NCBI GenBank assembly: GCA_937989795.1
Contig: CALKBB010000280.1
Coordinates: forward strand, 1-9,365
DNA length: 9,365 nucleotides
DNA from: an uncultured Collinsella sp.
GTDB lineage: Bacteria > Actinomycetota > Coriobacteriia > Coriobacteriales > Coriobacteriaceae
Direction: 5' to 3'
The translations under genes were made by a program, and so were the position numbers. The notes below the pieces were generated by a model that had not been told where the DNA came from, did not search any database, and saw nothing but the letters and a program-made list of their open reading frames with translations. Shown piece after piece: positions 5,543 through 9,365 of the stretch. The first letter of the stretch is position 1. Each line of letters opens with the position of its first letter.

Positions 5543-6250
5543 TTACTCAGCCAGGAAGTCACGCTGGATAGCGGGATCGACCTTGACGCCAGGGCCCATG
5601 GTGGAAGACACGGAGATGGACTTGACGTACTTGCCCTTAGCAGAAGAGGGCTTGACGCGCAGGATCTCGGTGTACAGGGCGGCGTAGTTCTCGACGAGCT
5701 GCTGCTCGGAGAAGGACTTCTTGCCCAGGGGCACGTGGCAGATGCCGTAGCGGTCGGCGCGATACTCAACGCGGCCGGCCTTGAGCTCGGAGACCATCTT
5801 GGCGACGTCCATGGTCACGGTGCCGAGCTTGGGGTTCGGCATGAGGCCACGGGGACCAAGGATCTTACCGATGCGGCCAACCTTGGCCATCATGTTCGGC
5901 GTAGCAATAGCGGCGTCGAAGTTGATCTCGCCCTTCTGAATCTGGGCGACGAGCTCGTCGGAACCGATGATGTCGGCGCCGGCAGCCTCGGCCTCGCGAG
6001 CCTTCTCGCCCTCGGCGAAGACGGCAACACGAATGGTCTTGCCGGTGCCGTGGGGCAGGGAGATGGAACCACGGATGTTCTGGTCAGCCTTACGAGTATC
6101 GACGCCCAGACGGAAGTGGGCCTCGACGGTCTCGTCGAACTTGGCGGTGTCGAGCTCCTTGATGAGCTTGGCAGCCTGAAGGGGGGTGTAGAGCGTGGCG
6201 CGGTCGATCTTCTCGGCAGCGGCGTTATAGCTCTTACCATGCTTAGCCAT
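5543..6250 (-). CDS. rplA: 50S ribosomal protein L1
   Basis: Component of the L1 stalk of the large ribosomal subunit, which binds 23S rRNA and helps move deacylated tRNA from the E site; in many bacteria it also represses its own operon. The 235-residue length is normal. The L1 signature is clear: GRIGKILGPRGLMPNPKLGT, followed by DVAKMVSELKAGRVEYRAD. The C-terminal segment VKSISVSSTMGPGVKVD is also typical. I place the start at 6250 (MAKHGKSYN) because AGGAGG lies 8 nt upstream of it. The in-frame ATG at 6256 is only 2 nt from that site and would add just two residues. It is the last gene of the cluster, 117 nt after rplK, and is followed by a terminator rather than by rplJ. Confidence 0.97.
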   Translation of the reverse strand: MAKHGKSYNAAAEKIDRATLYTPLQAAKLIKELDTAKFDETVEAHFRLGVDTRKADQNIRGSISLPHGTGKTIRVAVFAEGEKAREAEAAGADIIGSDELVAQIQKGEINFDAAIATPNMMAKVGRIGKILGPRGLMPNPKLGTVTMDVAKMVSELKAGRVEYRADRYGICHVPLGKKSFSEQQLVENYAALYTEILRVKPSSAKGKYVKSISVSSTMGPGVKVDPAIQRDFLAE

Positions 6251-6258
6251 GTGCATTA

Positions 6259-6264
6259 CCTCCT
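6259..6264 (-). promoter_or_regulatory. Ribosome-binding site AGGAGG of rplA
   Basis: On the minus strand AGGAGG lies 8 nt before ATG 6250 and only 2 nt before ATG 6256. The spacing selects 6250 as the start of L1. Confidence 0.75.
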
Positions 6265-6300
6265 GTGGTTAAACGGGCGTGAGCCCTCCCACATCGTATC

Positions 6301-6349
6301 GTGTGCCCTATTGCACACATTTAACGGGCGCCCCGGTCGGAGCACCCGT
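6301..6349 (-). other. Two RNA hairpins between rplK and rplA
   Basis: Read on the minus strand, the bases at 6349-6339 pair with 6334-6324 to give an 11-bp stem with a GACC tetraloop, fully paired if two G-U pairs are allowed. The wobble pairs only work on this strand, which indicates a transcribed structure. A second, 6-bp hairpin (GTGTGC / GCACAC, 6301-6318) follows. No long U run comes after either, so they are more likely processing, stability or partial-attenuation elements than full terminators. Confidence 0.45.
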
Positions 6350-6367
6350 CATTACCTAAAGAAATCG

Positions 6368-6796
6368 CTACTCAGCGATGGTGACGCCCATGGAGCGGGC
6401 GGTACCGGCGATGATCTTCTTGGCGGCGTCAATGTCGTTGGCATTGAGGTCCGGCATCTTGATCTCGGCGATCTTGGTGAGCTGCTCCTGGGAGAGCTGA
6501 CCGACCTTGTCGGCCTGGGGCTTAGCGGAACCAGACTTGAGGTTCAGCTCCTTCTTGATGAGGTGAGCCGCCGGCGGGGTCTTGGTGATGAAGGAGAAGG
6601 ACTTGTCCTCGTAGACAGAAATCTCAACGGGGATGATGTCGCCCTTCTTGTCCTGCGTCTCGGCGTTAAAGGCCTGGCAGAACTGCATGATGTTCACGCC
6701 AGCAGCGCCCAGGGCGGGGCCGACGGGAGGAGCGGGGTTTGCTGCACCAGCAGGAATCTGGAGCTTAATGACGTTGGCAACCTTCTTCTCAGCCAT
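6368..6796 (-). CDS. rplK: 50S ribosomal protein L11
   Basis: Part of the GTPase-associated centre of the large subunit, where it binds 23S rRNA and contacts elongation factors. The 142-residue protein is the usual length. The N-terminal domain has KLQIPAGAANPAPPVGPALG, including the Pro23-Pro24 pair in the region linked to thiostrepton action. The C-terminal rRNA-binding domain ends with KKIIAGTARSMGVTIAE, which is typical. I choose ATG 6796 (MAEKKVANV) because AAAGGA at 6803-6808 lies 6 nt upstream; the in-frame ATG at 6802 would directly abut that site. It is preceded by nusG, 120 nt away, and followed by rplA. Confidence 0.97.
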   Translation of the reverse strand: MAEKKVANVIKLQIPAGAANPAPPVGPALGAAGVNIMQFCQAFNAETQDKKGDIIPVEISVYEDKSFSFITKTPPAAHLIKKELNLKSGSAKPQADKVGQLSQEQLTKIAEIKMPDLNANDIDAAKKIIAGTARSMGVTIAE

Positions 6797-6802
6797 GGTC
6801 AT

Positions 6803-6808
6803 TCCTTT
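6803..6808 (-). promoter_or_regulatory. Ribosome-binding site AAAGGA of rplK
   Basis: On the minus strand AAAGGA sits 6 nt before ATG 6796 and directly next to ATG 6802, which supports 6796 as the true start. Confidence 0.6.
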
Positions 6809-6916
6809 CGAATCACGAGTGTGAAGTACTTGCTATATCGTAAGCACGCACGTGTTAGAAGCACTCCTGAGATGAGCAGTCACAGAAGAAGCACGCTCGC
6901 GCGAACGGACGAAAAC

Positions 6917-7453
6917 TTAAGCGATGACAGCGACCTGGTTAAAGTCGAGCTCTACCGGCGTCTCGCGGCCAAAGATCATCAGCATGACCTTGAGCTTGCC
7001 TGCCTCGGTGTTAACCTCGGAGACCTTGCCATCAAAGTCGGTAAGCGGGCCATCGGTGACGCGGACGGACGTGCCGACCTCAATATCGACCGACGTACGC
7101 TTGGGCGAATCGCCCTTACCGGAACGACGAGTCATCTTATTGTACTCGTCGCGGGAAAGCGGAGCGGGCTTACCGTTGCCGCCCAGGAAACCGGTGACAC
7201 CGGGCGTGTTGCGAACACACGTCCATGCATCGTCATCCATCTCCATGCGAACCAGGACATAACCCGGGAAGATCTTAGAATCCTTGGTCTCGCGCTTGCC
7301 ACCCTCTTTGATCTCGGTGACGCGCTCCATAGGAATCTCGATATCAAAGATACGGTCCTGCATGCCCATAGTCTCGATGCGATGCTCGAGATCGGACTTA
7401 ACGCGGTTCTCGTATCCAGAGTAAGTGTGAACGACGTACCAACGCTTAGACAT
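6917..7453 (-). CDS. nusG: Transcription termination/antitermination factor NusG
   Basis: Elongation factor that binds RNA polymerase, influences pausing, and links transcription to Rho or to the ribosome. The 178-residue product has the NGN domain at the N-terminus (KRWYVVHTYSGYENRVK, then KIFPGYVLVRMEMDDDAW and NTPGVTGFLG) and a C-terminal KOW domain (about 125-178: VGTSVRVTDGPLTDFDGKV, ending in FGRETPVELDFNQV). This is the minimal two-domain form. ATG 7453 is 3 nt after the secE stop, and its ribosome-binding site GAGGGG lies within the last codons of secE, so the two are co-translated. secE-nusG-rplK-rplA is the standard bacterial order. Confidence 0.97.
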   Translation of the reverse strand: MSKRWYVVHTYSGYENRVKSDLEHRIETMGMQDRIFDIEIPMERVTEIKEGGKRETKDSKIFPGYVLVRMEMDDDAWTCVRNTPGVTGFLGGNGKPAPLSRDEYNKMTRRSGKGDSPKRTSVDIEVGTSVRVTDGPLTDFDGKVSEVNTEAGKLKVMLMIFGRETPVELDFNQVAVIA

Positions 7454-7456
7454 GGT

Positions 7457-7795
7457 TTAGCCCCTCAATCCGGAGAACAGAGCAAGAGCCTCGCCAAAGC
7501 CAGCATCGAGCAGAGCGATGACGACGCCGACGACGACCAGAGAAGCGCAAACGACGACCGAGTAGTTCACGAGCTCCTTCTTATCGGGCCACGTGACACG
7601 CTTCATCTCGGACTTGACCGAAGCGAAATACTTCTTGGTGCGGGCGAAGAAACCGGGCTTCTCGTTCTTCTTGGACTTCGCAGCCTTCTCGCTCTTCTTG
7701 GCAACGGCCTTCTTGGCCTCAACCTTGGAGTTGGCGGCAGCATTGTTGGCAGACGCCTGCTGCTGTGCCTTCTTCTTGTTCTTCTTGTTGGCCAT
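7457..7795 (-). CDS. secE: Preprotein translocase subunit SecE
   Basis: Essential small subunit that clamps SecY in the SecYEG protein-export channel of the plasma membrane. The 112-residue product has the single-TM form: the conserved amphipathic region with EMKRVTWPDKKELVNYS (about 63-79), then one membrane helix (VVVCASLVVVGVVIALL). The first 50 residues are a Lys/Ala/Asn-rich low-complexity extension, which makes the protein longer than minimal SecE proteins of about 60-75 residues. GGAGG at 7804-7808 lies 8 nt before ATG 7795. The gene is followed after 3 nt by nusG. Confidence 0.96.
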   Translation of the reverse strand: MANKKNKKKAQQQASANNAAANSKVEAKKAVAKKSEKAAKSKKNEKPGFFARTKKYFASVKSEMKRVTWPDKKELVNYSVVVCASLVVVGVVIALLDAGFGEALALFSGLRG

Positions 7796-7818
7796 TTGGG
7801 TTACCTCCGCGCAATGCG

Positions 7819-7848
7819 CTTATACATGAGTAAACCGTAAGCCCCCAA
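7819..7848 (-). promoter_or_regulatory. Weak promoter candidate for secE
   Basis: On the minus strand TATAAG (7824-7819) could be a -10, with TTGGGG (7848-7843) 18 nt upstream as a poor -35. It would allow secE to be transcribed independently after the hairpin at 7835-7862, with which it overlaps. Only the -10 is persuasive. Confidence 0.25.
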
Positions 7849-7862
7849 ATGGGAGCTTACGG
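7835..7862 (-). terminator. Hairpin between tRNA-Trp and secE (terminator or attenuator)
   Basis: CCGTAAGCTCCC and GGGGGCTTACGG (minus strand, 7862-7851 and 7846-7835) form a 12-bp stem with an ATTT loop. The one odd pair is G-U on the minus strand but a mismatch on the plus strand, so the structure fits a leftward transcript. Only TTTA follows, so termination may be partial. Confidence 0.6.
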
Positions 7863-7871
7863 AATAATGAC

Positions 7872-7947
7872 TGGCACGCCAGGAAGGACTCGAACCCTCA
7901 ACACTCGGTTTTGGAGACCGATGCTCTACCAATTGAACTACTGGCGT
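7872..7947 (-). tRNA. tRNA-Trp (anticodon CCA)
   Basis: A 76-nt cloverleaf on the minus strand. The acceptor stem is ACGCCAG / CTGGCGT, with discriminator G and an encoded 3' CCA (7874-7872). The D arm contains AATTGGTAGAGC, the anticodon loop is CTCCAAA with anticodon CCA at 7914-7912, and the T arm contains GGTTCGAGTCC. The anticodon specifies tryptophan. It lies 13 nt after rpmG and upstream of secE, so it is probably cut from a longer transcript. Confidence 0.96.
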
Positions 7948-7960
7948 ATGTCAAAAGAGA

Positions 7961-8110
7961 CTAGCGAGTCTCTTTGTGCAGCGTGTGGTGACGGCACCAG
8001 GGGCAATACTTCTTGATCTCCATACGATCAGGCATGTTCGATTTGTTCTTGGTGGTCGTATAGTTGCGGCGCTTGCACTCAGTGCACGCAAGAGTAACTA
8101 GAGTACGCAT
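7961..8110 (-). CDS. rpmG: 50S ribosomal protein L33, zinc-ribbon form
   Basis: Small protein of the large ribosomal subunit near the E site. The 49-residue product starts MRTLVTLACTECKRRNY and ends CPWCRHHTLHKETR. Cys9, Cys12, Cys36 and Cys39 form the two CxxC pairs of the zinc-binding (C+) type, as opposed to the zinc-free paralogue found in many bacteria. The length and the internal segment TTKNKSNMPDRMEIKKYC match the family. GAAAGG (8121-8126) lies 10 nt before ATG 8110. It is the first gene after the promoters in the tuf-rpmG gap and directly precedes tRNA-Trp. Confidence 0.96.
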   Translation of the reverse strand: MRTLVTLACTECKRRNYTTTKNKSNMPDRMEIKKYCPWCRHHTLHKETR

Positions 8111-8155
8111 GTATCCTGAACCTTTCATTTCCGCCCCGTACGGGCACGAGTTGTT

Positions 8156-8185
8156 ACTTTATCAGCTCTACGTAAGTGCTGTCAA
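8156..8185 (-). promoter_or_regulatory. Promoter P2 for rpmG - tRNA-Trp - secE - nusG
   Basis: On the minus strand a perfect TTGACA -35 (8185-8180) is followed after 18 nt by TAAAGT (8161-8156), which is preceded by TGA to give an extended -10 (TGATAAAGT). The expected transcription start is close to 8149, about 40 nt before the rpmG ATG. This is the best sigma-70-type promoter in the window. Confidence 0.65.
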
Positions 8186-8207
8186 CGAAAACCTCGAATC
8201 AATTGGT

Positions 8208-8256
8208 TCTCGTTGGCTCCATTCATATTTGGAACACATCAATGGAGCCAACGAGA
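8208..8256. repeat. Perfect 16-bp inverted repeat between tuf and rpmG
   Basis: TCTCGTTGGCTCCATT (8208-8223) and its exact reverse complement (8241-8256) are separated by 17 bp. In RNA it would form a very stable hairpin on either strand, but no T run follows on either side, so it is not a normal intrinsic terminator. It lies between promoter candidates P1 and P2, within the leader of any P1 transcript. It could be an operator, a leader hairpin or a small-RNA body; its function is unknown. Confidence 0.7.
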
Positions 8257-8279
8257 TCTAATCGATCCCTCACGCTCAG

Positions 8280-8308
8280 CTTAAGAGCGAGCCAAGCGTA
8301 ATTGTCAA
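8280..8308 (-). promoter_or_regulatory. Promoter candidate P1, just after the tuf terminator
   Basis: On the minus strand a perfect TTGACA (8308-8303), with a T-rich stretch just upstream, is followed after 17 nt by CTTAAG (8285-8280), which matches only three -10 bases. A transcript would start near 8273 and run through the 16-bp inverted repeat before reaching P2 and rpmG. Confidence 0.4.
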
Positions 8309-8325
8309 GCAAAAAATCCCGCGCA

Positions 8326-8361
8326 GAAAAGAACCCGGCACCCATATAAGTGCCGGGTTCT
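8326..8361 (-). terminator. Intrinsic terminator of tuf
   Basis: AGAACCCGGCAC and GTGCCGGGTTCT (8361-8350 and 8341-8330 on the minus strand) form a perfect 12-bp stem with an 8-nt loop, and TTTTC follows in the leftward direction. It lies 27 nt past the tuf stop. Its arms resemble those of the terminator after rplA (5468-5507). Confidence 0.85.
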
Positions 8362-8388
8362 CTAAGTCAGCTATATCAGAGAGCTAAT

Positions 8389-9365
8389 TTACTCAATGAT
8401 CGTGGAGACGATGCCCGAACCGACGGTGTGGCCACCCTCGCGGATAGCGAAGCGCAGGCCCTCCTCCATGGCGATCGGGTGAATGAGGTCGCCCTCGATG
8501 GTGATGTGGTCACCAGGCATAGCCATCTCGGTGCCCTCGGGGAGCTTGACCGTACCGGTAACGTCGGTGGTACGGAAGTAGAACTGAGGACGATAACCAT
8601 CGAAGAACGGGGTGTGACGGCCGCCCTCCTCCTTGGTCAGAACGTAGATCTCGCCGGTGAACTTGGTGTGCGGGGTAACCGAACCGGGCTTGCAGAGAAC
8701 CTGGCCGCGCTCGATGTCCTCACGCTTGATGCCGCGGAGCAGCAGACCGACGTTGTCGCCAGCCTCGCAGAAGTCCATGGACTTACGGAACATCTCGATA
8801 CCGGTAACGACGGTGTTCTGGGTATCCTTGATGCCGACAATCTCGACGGGCTCGTTGAGCTTGAGCTCACCGCGCTCGACACGGCCGGTAGCAACGGTAC
8901 CACGGCCGGAGATGGTCATAACGTCCTCAACGGCCATCAGGAAGGGGAGGTCGTTGTTACGAGCAGGCGTCGGGATGTACTCGTCGACGGCCTTCATGAG
9001 CTCGCGGATAGCGTCCATCCACTTGGCGTCGCCCTCGAGAGCGCCCAGAGCGGAACCACGGATGACGGGGATGTCGTCGCCGGGGAAATCGTACTCGGAG
9101 AGGAGCTCACGGGTCTCCATCTCGACGAGGTCGATGAGCTCGTCATCGTCGACCATGTCGCACTTGTTCAGGAAGACGACGATGTAGGGAACGCCGACCT
9201 GACGGGCGAGCAGGATGTGCTCGCGGGTCTGAGCCATGGGGCCGTCGGTAGCAGCGATAACCAGGATAGCGCCGTCCATCTGAGCAGCACCGGTGATCAT
9301 GTTCTTGATATAGTCAGCATGGCCGGGGCAGTCAACGTGAGCATAGTGACGCTTTTCGGTCTCGT
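8389..9365 (-). CDS. tuf: Elongation factor Tu, 5' partial
   Basis: GTPase that carries aminoacyl-tRNA to the ribosomal A site. The frame runs to the window edge, so only about the last 325 of roughly 400 residues are seen; the P-loop and switch I lie outside. Present are G3 (DCPGH, followed by ADYIKNM), G4 (NKCDMVDD), the G5 serine in RGSALGALEG, and the complete beta-barrel domains 2 and 3, ending REGGHTVGSGIVSTIIE. Internal ATG 9300 (MITGAAQMDGA) is not the start, because conserved EF-Tu sequence (KRHYAHVDCPGHADYIKNM) precedes it in frame. One oddity is His where most EF-Tu proteins I know have Arg in the C-terminal GGRTVG motif. The gene has its own terminator and is separated from rpmG by about 280 bp. 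Confidence 0.98.
   Translation of the reverse strand, partial: ETEKRHYAHVDCPGHADYIKNMITGAAQMDGAILVIAATDGPMAQTREHILLARQVGVPYIVVFLNKCDMVDDDELIDLVEMETRELLSEYDFPGDDIPVIRGSALGALEGDAKWMDAIRELMKAVDEYIPTPARNNDLPFLMAVEDVMTISGRGTVATGRVERGELKLNEPVEIVGIKDTQNTVVTGIEMFRKSMDFCEAGDNVGLLLRGIKREDIERGQVLCKPGSVTPHTKFTGEIYVLTKEEGGRHTPFFDGYRPQFYFRTTDVTGTVKLPEGTEMAMPGDHITIEGDLIHPIAMEEGLRFAIREGGHTVGSGIVSTIIE

Noticed and set aside
6797..6916. L1 autoregulatory site in the rplK leader
   Set aside because: This 120-nt leader is the expected place, but I could not find a convincing match to the L1-binding structure, so I make no feature call; I see nothing else firm in it.
5735..7840. A 701-codon open frame on the + strand, antisense to rplA, rplK, nusG and secE
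   Set aside because: It is the mirror of four well-recognised genes on the other strand. Its translation is low in aromatic residues and rich in G, L and D, as expected from complementing G+C-biased codons.
8064..8261. A 65-codon + strand frame covering the rpmG start, P2 and the inverted repeat
   Set aside because: It overlaps rpmG on the other strand and regulatory sequence; there is no ribosome-binding site of note and no recognisable protein.
1..9365. CRISPR arrays, insertion sequences, phage or toxin-antitoxin genes
   Set aside because: No direct-repeat arrays, transposase or phage motifs were seen; the window is a mix of housekeeping and ordinary accessory genes.

Overview
The window looks like a piece of chromosome from a high-GC actinomycete of the class Coriobacteriia, most likely Collinsella or a close relative. 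This rests on G+C-rich codon use, the order rpmG - tRNA-Trp - secE - nusG - rplK - rplA next to tuf, and the general look of the proteins. It is judgement from memory, not a database match.

Left part (1-5456, + strand). The window opens inside the permease gene of an ABC importer of the TrpXYZ / ABC.X4 type, which overlaps its ATPase gene by 8 nt. Two hairpins in tandem close that operon. A 340-bp gap follows. It holds a decayed signal-peptide coding stretch whose start codon reads ACG, then a clean intrinsic terminator. Next are a short MscS-type mechanosensitive channel gene and its hairpin terminator. After that comes a two-gene unit: a large cytoplasmic protein with a ParB-like N-terminal half and a PnrA/BMP-like C-terminal half, and a metallophosphoesterase coupled to it through an ATGA overlap. 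The 5' end of the large gene carries an in-frame TAA at codon 14 of what looks like the original reading frame.

Right part (5457-9365, - strand). This is a core translation/secretion cluster, read right to left: tuf (5' end cut by the window edge), rpmG, tRNA-Trp, secE, nusG, rplK, rplA. A terminator follows tuf. Two promoter candidates and a perfect 16-bp inverted repeat lie between tuf and rpmG. A hairpin separates tRNA-Trp from secE, and two more lie between rplK and rplA. rplJ and rplL do not follow rplA; the cluster ends at a two-way terminator facing the metallophosphoesterase gene.

The most unusual points are: (1) a family of hairpins at the ends of the + strand genes that share a central AAAGGG(G) core, two of them with GGGACAGG, while their outer arms differ yet remain self-complementary, suggesting a REP-like element seated in terminators; (2) the ParB-like/PnrA-like fusion paired with a phosphoesterase, a possible undescribed ligand-sensing module; (3) two signs of gene decay, the signal-peptide relic and the early stop in the fusion gene.
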